Source: an uncultured Clostridia bacterium
GTDB lineage: Bacteria; Bacillota; Clostridia; Oscillospirales; CAG-272
Direction of reading: 5' to 3'
DNA length: 15,072 nucleotides
NCBI GenBank assembly: GCA_946404295.1
Contig: CAMJDE010000018.1
Location: forward strand, 1 to 15,072
Each line of letters begins with the position of its first letter. The first letter of the stretch is position 1. Below the pieces are notes generated by a model. The model saw only the letters and a list, made by a program, of their open reading frames with translations. It had not been told where the DNA came from and did no database searches. Shown here piece by piece: positions 1 to 7,110 of this stretch. A program made the position numbers and the translations under genes.

Positions 1-1102
1 TGACCCGGTCGACCTCGATCTGATAGTTCGGGGAGTGTCCGGTCTTGAGCAGCACGGTTTCGATCTGGGACGGGAAGACGTTGACGCCGCGGATGATTAG
101 CATATCGTCGGTTCTGCCCATGGGTTTGGACATCCGGACGAAGGTGCGTCCGCAGGCGCACTTTTCGTGCGTGATCGTTCCGATATCCTTGGTGCGGTAG
201 CGGAGGATCGGGAACGCCTCTTTGGTGATGCAGGAGAAAACGATCTCGCCCTTTTCGCCGTCGTTCACCGGAAGCCCGGTGTCGGGATCGAGGACCTCGA
301 TGATGAAGTGATCCTCGTTGACGTGCATCCCCGCCTGGCACTCACATTCGTAGGCGACGCCGGGGCCCATGATCTCGGTCAGCCCGTAGATGTCGTACGC
401 CTTGATATCGAGTTTTGCTTCGATCTGGCGGCGCATCTCCTCGGTCCAGGGTTCGGCGCCGAAGACGCCGCAGCGGAGCGGGAGTTTTTTGGCGTCGACG
501 CCCATCTTCTCCATCGTTTCGGCGATATACATCGCGTAGGACGGGGTGCAGGCGATGCAGTCGGGCTCAAAGTCCTGCAGAATGGTGATCTGCCGCTCGG
601 TGTTGCCCGAGGAGACCGGGATGATGGTCGCGCCCATCCGGCGAGCGCCCTCGAAGATGCCGAGCCCGCCGGTGAAGAGACCGAAGCCGTAGGAGATATG
701 CACTTTGTCGCGCGGGGTAAGACCGATCGCGGTCAGCTGCCGTGCGACGATGTCGCCCCAGGTATCCAGGTCCTTCTGCGTGTAGCCGACGACGATCTGC
801 TTTCCGGTCGTGCCGCTCGAGGCGTGCAGCCGGGCGATCTTTTCCATCGGGACGGCGAAGAGACCGAAGGGGTAGAAATCGCGGAGGTCCTGCTTGGTGG
901 TGAAGGGGAGTTTTCTCAAATCGTCAATGCCTTTGACGTCTTCGGGCTTGACGCCCGCCGCGTCCATTCTGTCGCGGTAGGGGGCGACGTTTTCGTAGAC
1001 CCGTTTGACCGTCGAGACGAGGCGTTCGCTCTGCCACGCGGTGATCTGATCCCGCGAGGCGGTCTCGGCTTCGGGCTGCCAGTAGCGTTTGGGTTCGTGC
1101 AT
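1..1102 (-). CDS. paaK: Phenylacetate-CoA ligase, paralogue 1 (3' end cut by window)
   Basis: AMP-forming arylacetate-CoA ligase: arylacetate + ATP + CoA gives arylacetyl-CoA + AMP + PPi, in the cytoplasm. 367 residues are visible; the family is usually 430-440, so roughly the last 65-70 lie beyond position 1. The adenylate loop SSGTTGK is at residues 95-101. Later come the family-typical HVNEDHF, RYRTKD, a CACGRTF segment and GVNVFPSQIE. The start ATG at 1102-1100 is preceded by AGAAGGAGA at good spacing. It lies 63 bp downstream of iorB on the same strand, so it is probably the last gene of the ligase/oxidoreductase operon, although the gap is AT-rich and might hold its own weak promoter. 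It is clearly homologous to the ligase at 3498-4805 but not a recent copy. The exact aryl substrate cannot be read from sequence. Confidence 0.93.
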   Translation of the reverse strand, partial: MHEPKRYWQPEAETASRDQITAWQSERLVSTVKRVYENVAPYRDRMDAAGVKPEDVKGIDDLRKLPFTTKQDLRDFYPFGLFAVPMEKIARLHASSGTTGKQIVVGYTQKDLDTWGDIVARQLTAIGLTPRDKVHISYGFGLFTGGLGIFEGARRMGATIIPVSSGNTERQITILQDFEPDCIACTPSYAMYIAETMEKMGVDAKKLPLRCGVFGAEPWTEEMRRQIEAKLDIKAYDIYGLTEIMGPGVAYECECQAGMHVNEDHFIIEVLDPDTGLPVNDGEKGEIVFSCITKEAFPILRYRTKDIGTITHEKCACGRTFVRMSKPMGRTDDMLIIRGVNVFPSQIETVLLKTGHSPNYQIEVDRV

Positions 1103-1165
1103 TGAGATCTCCTTCTCTTTTTATAAATATGTTCTTGTGGAAAAACGAAACCGATTGAAAAAGGG

Positions 1166-1744
1166 TCAGTCGAGTGAGTAGCCGAGGTCGAAGGCGCGCA
1201 GGTTGACGTCGACGAACTTCGGCTTGACCGACGATTTGATGGCTTCGAGCCAACTTTCGCGCGGCAGCGCGGGCATCGAGCGGGCGAGCCGTCCGAGCAG
1301 GACGACGTTGACCGCCTTCGCCGTGCCGGCTTTCTCGGCGAGCGAGAGGGCGTCGATCGCGTCGACCGTCACGTCCTTCGACTCGAGTTCGTTCAGAACG
1401 TGGGAGGGATAGACCGCTTTGCCGACGATGACCGGCATCGGGTCGATCTCCTGCGTGTTGACGATGACGCGCCCGTTCGGAGACAGGTATTCGGCGTAGC
1501 GCGCCGCCTCGAGTTTCTCGAACGAGAGGATGAAATCGCTCTCGCCGAGGTCGATGATCGGGGAGGCGACCTTATCGCCGTAACGGACGTAGGTCACGAC
1601 CGATCCGCCGCGCTGGCTCATTCCGTGGACCTCGGAGACCTTGACGTCGTAGCCCGCGTCAAGCAGCACTTTTCCGAGCAGTTTGCTGGCGAGGAGCGAC
1701 CCCTGTCCCCCGACGCCGACGATCATGATATTGACGGTCTTCAT
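1166..1744 (-). CDS. iorB: Indolepyruvate:ferredoxin oxidoreductase, beta subunit
   Basis: A 192-residue gamma-type domain of the 2-oxoacid:ferredoxin oxidoreductase superfamily. With IorA it catalyses the CoA-dependent oxidative decarboxylation of arylpyruvates (indolepyruvate, phenylpyruvate, hydroxyphenylpyruvate) to arylacetyl-CoA, reducing ferredoxin; the reaction is reversible. The N-terminal GVGGQGSLLASKLLG (residues 10-24) and the SEVHGMSQRGGSV segment (about 37-49) are hallmarks of the family, and the length is normal. The start ATG (1744-1742) overlaps the iorA stop as ATGA, with AAAGGAGG just upstream inside iorA, so the two subunits are translationally coupled. An in-frame upstream extension to 1879 lies inside iorA and is not the start. 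The enzyme is expected to be oxygen sensitive, which implies an anaerobe. Confidence 0.95.
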   Translation of the reverse strand: MKTVNIMIVGVGGQGSLLASKLLGKVLLDAGYDVKVSEVHGMSQRGGSVVTYVRYGDKVASPIIDLGESDFILSFEKLEAARYAEYLSPNGRVIVNTQEIDPMPVIVGKAVYPSHVLNELESKDVTVDAIDALSLAEKAGTAKAVNVVLLGRLARSMPALPRESWLEAIKSSVKPKFVDVNLRAFDLGYSLD

Positions 1745-3486
1745 TGTGCCGCCTCCTTTCCGCCGATGGCGTGGAACGGGCAGAGCCCCGCGCAGACCCC
1801 GCATCCCGTGCAGAGCGTGTCGTTGATCACGGCGTGTCCGTCGCGGAAACTGATCGCGGGACAGCCGAGCGAGAGACACTTCTTGCAGCTGCGGCAGAGT
1901 TCGGTATCGACCGCGAGCGGCGGGTTGGTCTTGACGCGTTTGAGCAGGACGCAGGGGCGGCGCGAGATGATGACCGACGGCTCGTTTGCAGCCAGTTCCT
2001 CTTTCACCGCAGCGTCGGTCGCGGCGAGGTCGTAGGGATCGACGACGCGGATGCGGGAGAAGCCCATCGCGCGGCAGAGCGCCTCGAGGTCGATCTTCCC
2101 GGCGGGGTCGCCGTGGATGTTGTAGCCGGTCGTCGGGTTTTCCTGATGCCCCGTCATACCGGTGATCGAGTTGTCAAGGACGATCACGAGCGACGCCGAG
2201 CCGTTGTAGGCGATATCGGCGAGCCCGGTCATCCCGGAATGTACGAAGGTCGAGTCGCCGATCACGCAGGCGGTCTTCATCGCCCGCCCGGTTTCGGCAA
2301 GTCCGCGGTTGAACCCGTGCAGACCCGACACCGACGCGCCCATACAGAGCGTACTGTCGATCGCCGCGAGCGGCGGCTGGGCGCCGAGGGTATAGCAGCC
2401 GATGTCCCCGAGCACGGTCACGCCGTTCTTTTTCAGCGTGTAGAACATCCCGCGGTGGGGGCAGCCCGCGCACATCATCGGGGGACGGGCGGGGATCGGG
2501 TCCTCAAGTACGACGTGCGGCTTGGGTTCGATCCCGAAGGCGGCGGCGATCATCGACTGACTGTATTCTCCGATCGGCGGGAAGATGGATTTTCCGTCGA
2601 CCGTAACGCCGATGTTCCGGCAATGTTCCTCGATGAACCCGTCGAGTTCCTCGATCACGACCACCCGCTCGACCGAGGCGGCGAAGCGGCGGATCAGATC
2701 GACGGGAAGCGGCCAGACCAGACCGAGTTTCAGGACGCTGACCTCGTTTCCGAGCGCCTCGCGCACGTATTGGTAGCAGGTGCCGGAGGTGATGACCCCG
2801 ACGTGCTTGCCCCCCTCTTCGATCCGGTTCAGGGGGGAGGTTTCGGCGAAGGCGGTCAGTTTTTGCAGGCGTTCCTCAACGAAGGGATGCCGCTTCTTGG
2901 CGTTGCCCGGCATCATGATAAACTTCTCGCCCTTGCGCTCGTAGGGGATGGGATCGGGGGCGACGCGTTCGCCGGGTTCGACCACGCTCTGCGAGTGCGC
3001 GATGCGCGTGCAGAGCCGGAAGAGGACCGGGGTGTCGAAGGTCTCGGAGATCTTGAACGCTTCCTTGGCGAAAGCGAGGCACTCCGCGGAATCCGACGGT
3101 TCGAGCATCGGGACCTTCGCCGCCTTCGCGTAGTGGCGGGAGTCCTGCTCGTTCTGGCTGGAGTGCATGGCGGGATCGTCGGCGACGCAGATCACCATAC
3201 CGCCGGTCACGCCGGTATAGGAGAGCGTGAAGAGCGGGTCGGCGGCGACGTTCAGCCCGACGTGCTTCATACAGGTCGCCGACCGCACGCCCGAGAGCGA
3301 CGCGCCGAATGCGACCTCGGTCGCGACCTTCTCGTTCGGCGCCCATTCGGTGTAGATATCGTTATACTCCGAGAGGAACTCGGTGATCTCGGTCGAGGGG
3401 GTGCCGGGATAACTCGACACGACCCGCACGCCGCCCTCGTAGAGTCCGCGCGCGACCGCTTCGTTTCCGATCATCAGTTTTTTCAT
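1741..3486 (-). CDS. iorA: Indolepyruvate:ferredoxin oxidoreductase, alpha subunit
   Basis: The 581-residue catalytic subunit, which carries thiamine diphosphate and two [4Fe-4S] clusters. The N-terminal pyrimidine-binding domain begins with SYPGTPSTEI (about 25-34). CAGCPHRGMFY (339-349) precedes the TPP domain, where GDIGCYTLG (360-368) and GDS...DN (410-439) form the diphosphate/Mg site. The last 55 residues are an 8Fe ferredoxin domain, with cysteines at 531, 534, 537 and 542 and at 559, 562, 565 and 569. Length and domain order are complete. The ATG at 3486 follows AAAGGAAACGTC and lies 11 bp after the upstream paaK stop; the stop overlaps the iorB start by 4 bp. The direction in the cell (arylpyruvate breakdown, or reductive carboxylation towards aromatic amino acids) is not decided by sequence. 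Confidence 0.96.
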   Translation of the reverse strand: MKKLMIGNEAVARGLYEGGVRVVSSYPGTPSTEITEFLSEYNDIYTEWAPNEKVATEVAFGASLSGVRSATCMKHVGLNVAADPLFTLSYTGVTGGMVICVADDPAMHSSQNEQDSRHYAKAAKVPMLEPSDSAECLAFAKEAFKISETFDTPVLFRLCTRIAHSQSVVEPGERVAPDPIPYERKGEKFIMMPGNAKKRHPFVEERLQKLTAFAETSPLNRIEEGGKHVGVITSGTCYQYVREALGNEVSVLKLGLVWPLPVDLIRRFAASVERVVVIEELDGFIEEHCRNIGVTVDGKSIFPPIGEYSQSMIAAAFGIEPKPHVVLEDPIPARPPMMCAGCPHRGMFYTLKKNGVTVLGDIGCYTLGAQPPLAAIDSTLCMGASVSGLHGFNRGLAETGRAMKTACVIGDSTFVHSGMTGLADIAYNGSASLVIVLDNSITGMTGHQENPTTGYNIHGDPAGKIDLEALCRAMGFSRIRVVDPYDLAATDAAVKEELAANEPSVIISRRPCVLLKRVKTNPPLAVDTELCRSCKKCLSLGCPAISFRDGHAVINDTLCTGCGVCAGLCPFHAIGGKEAAQ

Positions 3487-3497
3487 GACGTTTCCTT

Positions 3498-4805
3498 TCA
3501 ATCGGGATTTTCGTTCCGACGGTCGATGATGCGCTTCGCCTTGCCCTCGTAGCGACGGATCGAAGCCGGGGCGGCGAGGGTGACCTTCGCCTTGATGCCG
3601 AGGACGGTCTGCAGTTTCGCCACCACCGTCTGACGGAGCCCGTCGAGGGCGGCGTAGTTTTCGAGCAGCGAGGCGTCGGTCAGTTCGACCCGCACCTCGA
3701 GATAGTCGGTGTAGTTCTGCCGGGTCAGGATCAGTTCGTAGTGCGGCGCGATGCCGTTGATCGCCGCGATCACGCTCTCGATCTGGGACGGGAAGACGTT
3801 GACGCCGCGGATCTTCAGCATATCGTCCGAGCGCCCGCGTACCTTGTCCATCCGGACGAAGGTGCGCCCGCACTCGCAGGGCTCGTAGTTGAGGCGGGTC
3901 AGATCCTTGGTGCGGTAACGGAGCAGCGGGATCCCCTCTTTGGTCAGCGTGGTGACGACCAGTTCGCCGCTCTCGCCGCGCTCCCTCGGCTCGCCGGTCT
4001 CGGGGTCGATGATCTCGGGCAGGAAGTGGTCCTCGTTGACGTGCAGCCCCGAGCGGTAGACGCACTCGCCCGACACGCCGGGACCCATCAGTTCGCTCAT
4101 ACCGTAGTTGTCGGTCGAGAAGAGCCCGAAGCCCTGCTCGATCTTGTCGCGGAGCGCGTCGGTGCAGCCCTCCGAGCCGAAGAGACCGATCCGCAGTTTG
4201 AGTTCGTCGCGGGAAATGCCCATGCTCTTCGCGACCTCGCTCATATACATCGCGTAGGACGGGGTGGAGATCAGGACGGTGGTGCCGAAGTCTTTAAGCA
4301 GCATCGCCTGCTTCTCGGTGTTGCCCGAGGAGACCGGGATGACGGCGCATCCGACCTTTTCAAGCCCGTAGTGGAGCCCGAGCGCCCCGGTGAAGAGCCC
4401 GTAGCCGAACGACACCTGCGCCACGTCCTCGTCGGTGACGCCGACGGCGCGGATCAGGCGCGCCACGCAGTCCGACCAGTTGTCGAGGTCGTTTCTCGTG
4501 TAGCCGACGACGGTCGGCTTCCCGGTCGTGCCGCTCGAGGCGTGGATGCGGACGATCTGTTTCAGGGGAACGGCGAACAGCCCGTAGGGATAGTTGTCGC
4601 GGATATCGGCTTTGGTCGTCAGCGGAATGTACTTGACGTCGGAGAGGGTCTTGATCTTCTCCGCCGTTACGCCCGCCTCCGCCAACCGCTTGGCGTAAAA
4701 AGGAACGTTGCGGGCGCAGTAGTCGACCTGATGACGGAGCCGCTCGAGCTGCAGACGCTCGATCTCCTTTCTCGGCATCGTTTCGATCTCTTTTTGAAAA
4801 AACAT
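3498..4805 (-). CDS. paaK: Phenylacetate-CoA ligase, paralogue 2
   Basis: A complete 435-residue AMP-forming arylacetate-CoA ligase, normal for the family. The adenylate loop SSGTTGK is at residues 90-96, DNYGMSELMGPG at about 232-243, LRYRTKD at 295-301, C310/C312 in PCECGRTF, and IRGVNVFPSQIE at 332-343 at the hinge to the C-terminal domain. The start ATG (4805-4803) has GGGAGGA upstream, directly next to a small inverted repeat (4818-4836). It is the first gene of the minus-strand cluster, 11 bp ahead of iorA, so ligase and oxidoreductase are probably co-transcribed. Known logic: IOR makes arylacetyl-CoA and the ligase releases or activates the arylacetate. Two ligases around one oxidoreductase suggests different substrates or directions, which is inference. 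An upstream in-frame extension towards 5585 is only open reading on the far strand of the next gene. Confidence 0.95.
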   Translation of the reverse strand: MFFQKEIETMPRKEIERLQLERLRHQVDYCARNVPFYAKRLAEAGVTAEKIKTLSDVKYIPLTTKADIRDNYPYGLFAVPLKQIVRIHASSGTTGKPTVVGYTRNDLDNWSDCVARLIRAVGVTDEDVAQVSFGYGLFTGALGLHYGLEKVGCAVIPVSSGNTEKQAMLLKDFGTTVLISTPSYAMYMSEVAKSMGISRDELKLRIGLFGSEGCTDALRDKIEQGFGLFSTDNYGMSELMGPGVSGECVYRSGLHVNEDHFLPEIIDPETGEPRERGESGELVVTTLTKEGIPLLRYRTKDLTRLNYEPCECGRTFVRMDKVRGRSDDMLKIRGVNVFPSQIESVIAAINGIAPHYELILTRQNYTDYLEVRVELTDASLLENYAALDGLRQTVVAKLQTVLGIKAKVTLAAPASIRRYEGKAKRIIDRRNENPD

Positions 4806-4817
4806 CGCTATCCTCCC

Positions 4818-4836
4818 GTTCGGTTTTTGCCCGAAC
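4818..4836 (-). promoter_or_regulatory. Inverted repeat next to the paaK ribosome binding site
   Basis: GTTCGG and CCGAAC form a 6-bp inverted repeat around a 7-nt loop. In minus-strand RNA the hairpin ends exactly where the GGGAGGA ribosome binding site (4817-4811) begins, so it could affect ribosome access to the ligase mRNA. On DNA it lies 4 bp upstream of the -35 box of the divergent plus promoter (4840), so it could equally be a protein-binding site. A chance 6-bp repeat is also possible. Confidence 0.4.
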
Positions 4837-4839
4837 CTC

Positions 4840-4868
4840 TTGATTTTTTGCGTCGGATAAGATATACT
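4840..4868 (+). promoter_or_regulatory. Sigma-A promoter for the amidohydrolase gene
   Basis: TTGATT (4840-4845) and TATACT (4863-4868) are separated by exactly 17 bp, in an AT-rich island within GC-rich surroundings. Transcription would start near 4875 and reach the amidohydrolase start after about 48 nt. I found no comparably good promoter for the opposite (paaK) direction in this 117-bp gap. Confidence 0.75.
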
Positions 4869-4922
4869 AAAACTGATTTTTCGGTTCTGCCCCGGAGAGG
4901 GCGGAACGCCGTGAGGGACGGA

Positions 4923-5747
4923 ATGGAACTGATCGATTTTCACGCGCATATTTTCCCCGACAGGATCGCTTCTGCGGCGGTCGCCGCGCTGGCGAAAGCC
5001 GGGGGCGTTTCGCCAGAGGGCGGGGCGGGGACGCTCGACGACCTGACCGCCGTCGCCGCGCGCGCCGGAGTGACCCTCGCGGTCAATCTGCCGATCGCGA
5101 CGCGACCCGAACAGGCGGAGTCGATCAATCGGTTCGCCAAGGCGGTCAACGAACGGGGCGGACGCGTGATCAGTTTCGGGGCGATCCACCCCGATACCGA
5201 AAACCCCGAGCGCGAACTTGAAAAACTCGCGGAAGACGGGTTCAAAGGGATCAAACTGCACCCCGATTACCAGGGGCATTACGCCGACGATCCGGCGGTG
5301 ATCCGGGTCGTGCGGGCGGCGAAACGGCTGGGACTGCATACCGTGTTTCACGGCGGGGTGGACGTCGCGTTTCCCGAGAACGTCCGGGCGACCCCCGCGC
5401 GGCTCTGCCGTCTGCTCTCTTCGCTCGGCGAGGGCGAGGGACGGGTGATCGTCGCGCATATCGGCGGCTACCGCCTCTGGGACGAGGTCGAACGCGATCT
5501 GGTCGGGAGCGAAGCCCTGTTCGACCTGTCCTACGGGATCGACCATCTTCCCGCCGAGCAACTGACGCGGATCGTCAGACGGCACGGCGCCGACAAGATT
5601 CTCTTCGGTTCGGATTACCCGTGGCGGGATCCCGCCGACGTTGACCGCGTGCTCGCGACGCTTCCGCTCCCGGAAGAAGAGTTCGGGCTGATCCGCTCGG
5701 GAAACGCCCGGCGGCTTCTCGGGCTTGCGCCCGCGACTGAAGATTGA
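4923..5747 (+). CDS. Amidohydrolase-2 family metal-dependent hydrolase
   Basis: A 274-residue cytoplasmic TIM-barrel enzyme of the amidohydrolase superfamily (Amidohydrolase_2 type, which includes hydrolases and some non-oxidative aryl-acid decarboxylases). Probable metal and catalytic residues are H7 and H9 in DFHAHIF, H143 in FHGGVD, H179 in AHIGG and D231 in FGSDYPW; GIKLHPDYQG (about 109-118) is also characteristic. The ATG at 4923 places the HxH motif at the N-terminus, as usual, and follows TGAGGGACGGA. A GTG at 4911 in the same frame is a possible alternative. The gene diverges from the paaK/ior cluster and has its own promoter, so a link to aryl-acid metabolism is suggestive only. The substrate is unknown. 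A strong promoter on the other strand (5783-5811) would run antisense through the whole gene. Confidence 0.85.
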   Translation: MELIDFHAHIFPDRIASAAVAALAKAGGVSPEGGAGTLDDLTAVAARAGVTLAVNLPIATRPEQAESINRFAKAVNERGGRVISFGAIHPDTENPERELEKLAEDGFKGIKLHPDYQGHYADDPAVIRVVRAAKRLGLHTVFHGGVDVAFPENVRATPARLCRLLSSLGEGEGRVIVAHIGGYRLWDEVERDLVGSEALFDLSYGIDHLPAEQLTRIVRRHGADKILFGSDYPWRDPADVDRVLATLPLPEEEFGLIRSGNARRLLGLAPATED

Positions 5748-5782
5748 ATAATTAATCAGCGCGATGAATAACTTTAGATATT

Positions 5783-5811
5783 ATTCTAACATTGAGAGAT
5801 AGTTTTGTCAA
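5783..5811 (-). promoter_or_regulatory. Near-consensus sigma-A promoter pointing leftward
   Basis: On the minus strand TTGACA (5811-5806, perfect) is followed after 17 bp by TAGAAT (5788-5783), with a TG one base ahead of the -10 box (extended -10). This is the best promoter match in the window. Transcription would start near 5776 and run leftward, antisense to the amidohydrolase gene. The first minus-strand start codon it meets is that of paaK at 4805, about 970 nt away. I see no terminator or credible minus-strand gene in between. Confidence 0.7.
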
Positions 5812-5812
5812 G

Positions 5813-5865
5813 CGGAAAAATCACGATTTGAAGGGGCAAAAAAGCGCGTTTTTCGGAAAAATCAC
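5813..5865. repeat. Pair of 12-bp direct repeats, possible operator
   Basis: CGGAAAAATCAC occurs at 5813-5824 and again at 5854-5865, with starts 41 bp apart, close to four helical turns. Both lie in the 154-bp AT-rich gap (5748-5901), between the leftward promoter (5783-5811) and the oxidoreductase start at 5902. A similar 12-mer, CCGAAAAATCAG, lies on the minus strand at 4884-4873 upstream of paaK. Paired sites on one face of the helix suit a transcription factor, but no regulator is known here. Confidence 0.5.
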
Positions 5866-5901
5866 AAAAAACCGACGTCAAACGGGCGAAAGGATCATCA
5901 G

Positions 5902-6930
5902 ATGAACGGTAAGGGGGACGAAAAAGGACGGCAGATCGGCGTCGGGCTCGTCGGAACGGGCAAGATCAGCCGACAGTTCGCGGCGGCGGTCCGGGCGACG
6001 CCCGGGGTTCTGCCGCAGCTCGTCTTTTCACGCGAGGAAGCAACCGGGCAACGCTACGCCAAGGAGTGCGGGGTCGCCGATCACACCGCCTCGTGGGAGG
6101 GGTTTCTTGCCGATCCGCGCGTCGAAGCGGTCTATATCGCCACGCCGAACGTCACGCACTACCGTCAGGCGCTCGACGCCCTGCGGGCGGGGAAGCACGT
6201 CCTCTGCGAAAAGCCGCTGACGACCGACGCGGCGCGGTTCGAGATCCTGGCAAGCGAAGCGGCGTCCCGGGGGCTGGTTCTGATGGAGGGAATGCGGATC
6301 CTGCATGACCCGGTCTTCTCGCTGATCAAAAAGACCCTGCCCCGGCTCGGGAAGATCATTCGCGCCGACTTCATCTACTGCCAGTATTCCTCCCGCTACG
6401 ACAGTTTCAAGGAAGGGATCGTGCTGAACGCTTTCAATCCCCTGCTCTCAAACGCCGCGGTCATGGACATCGGGGTCTATCCCGTTGCGCTCGACGCCGC
6501 GCTCTTCGGGCTCGGCGAGGTGGTTTTTGCGTCCTCGACCTTTCTTCACAACGGATTCGAGGGCGCGGGAAAAGCCGTCGTCGATCACGGGGGTTTTCAA
6601 TCGACGCTCACCTGGTCGAAGATCGCGGATTCGACCTCTCCGACCGTGATCTCGGGCGAAAACGGGACGCTGATGATCGATCGGCTCTCGGGAACGACCC
6701 GCGTCGATTTCGGCGCGAGCGGAGAGACGGCAGGCCGGCTTGAAACCCTCCCTTACGTTCCGTCCGAGAACAATATGGTCTGGGAAGCGGCGGATCTGCG
6801 CGACGCGATCAGGGGAGAACCGGATCCCGCGCCCTTCCTTGCGATCAGCCGTCAAACGGTGCTGACGCTCGACGCGATCCGCCGCGCCGCGGGGATCTCC
6901 TTCCCCTCCGACGACGATCCGACGCTCTGA
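5902..6930 (+). CDS. Gfo/Idh/MocA family NAD(P)-dependent oxidoreductase
   Basis: A 342-residue cytoplasmic dehydrogenase. The N-terminal Rossmann fold shows VGLVGTGKIS (about 14-23) and the family hallmark GKHVLCEKPLT (97-107), in which the lysine of EKP (residue 104) lines the active site. The C-terminal alpha/beta domain contains MDIGVYPVALDAALFG, the DxGxYP pattern seen in dihydrodiol-dehydrogenase-like and sugar-oxidising members. Length is typical. The start ATG follows GAAAGGATCATCAG. The substrate is probably a sugar, inositol or related polyol, but cannot be named. It lies 154 bp after the amidohydrolase gene with no recognisable terminator between, so read-through is possible; no strong plus promoter of its own was found. 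A 16-bp hairpin begins 9 bp after the stop. Confidence 0.92.
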   Translation: MNGKGDEKGRQIGVGLVGTGKISRQFAAAVRATPGVLPQLVFSREEATGQRYAKECGVADHTASWEGFLADPRVEAVYIATPNVTHYRQALDALRAGKHVLCEKPLTTDAARFEILASEAASRGLVLMEGMRILHDPVFSLIKKTLPRLGKIIRADFIYCQYSSRYDSFKEGIVLNAFNPLLSNAAVMDIGVYPVALDAALFGLGEVVFASSTFLHNGFEGAGKAVVDHGGFQSTLTWSKIADSTSPTVISGENGTLMIDRLSGTTRVDFGASGETAGRLETLPYVPSENNMVWEAADLRDAIRGEPDPAPFLAISRQTVLTLDAIRRAAGISFPSDDDPTL

Positions 6931-6939
6931 CGGTCGCCG

Positions 6940-6977
6940 CCTCCCGGGATGTAAAGAATTATTTACACCCCGGGAGG
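6940..6977. other. Long intergenic hairpin without a T-tract
   Basis: CCTCCCGGG (6940-6948) pairs with CCCGGGAGG (6969-6977). After one A/C mismatch, TGTAAA (6950-6955) pairs with TTTACA (6962-6967) around the loop GAATTA. The 15 paired bases are very stable, but neither strand has a run of T after the stem. It begins 9 bp past the oxidoreductase stop and lies between convergent genes, so an RNA 3'-end stabiliser or atypical terminator is the best guess. Confidence 0.6.
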
Positions 6978-7018
6978 GGAAAGCGACGAACGACCGCCCG
7001 GCGTGCGCCCAACCGCAT

Positions 7019-7052
7019 AAAAATCCGACCCGGGGAACATTCCTCGGGTCGG
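7019..7052 (-). terminator. Rho-independent terminator downstream of ruvX
   Basis: CCGACCCG (7025-7032) pairs with CGGGTCGG (7045-7052), continued inwards by a G/U pair and GGA/TCC around a 4-nt loop. On the minus strand the stem is followed by ATTTTTA. It lies about 60 bp beyond the ruvX stop and reads in the right direction for that gene. A smaller inverted repeat, GCTTCGC-CGG-GCGAAGC (7091-7107), sits between the stop and this terminator. Confidence 0.8.
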
Positions 7053-7110
7053 CTGATCGGGGCGAATATTTCTGCCGGGGGTTTTCGGGCGCTTCGCCGG
7101 GCGAAGCCCG

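Noticed and set aside
1103..1165. Possible promoter for the paaK gene at 1-1102
   Set aside because: The gap is AT-rich on the minus strand with TATAAA-like bases, but no -35 box at proper spacing was found, so operon read-through is simpler.
1744..3552. 602-codon plus-strand open frame opposite iorA
   Set aside because: It is antisense to an intact IorA with TPP and ferredoxin motifs. High GC leaves few stops on the other strand, and no protein family was recognised in it.
3741..4922. Long plus-strand open frame continuous with the amidohydrolase gene (668 codons from 3741)
   Set aside because: The part before 4923 is antisense to a full-motif PaaK and reads as low-complexity Arg/Asp/Gly-rich sequence. 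The real gene starts at 4923 with its own promoter and binding site.
5840..5865. A-rich/T-rich short palindromes as a terminator after the amidohydrolase gene
   Set aside because: The stems are only A/T pairs around GCGCG and too weak; no GC-rich stem with a T-run was seen.
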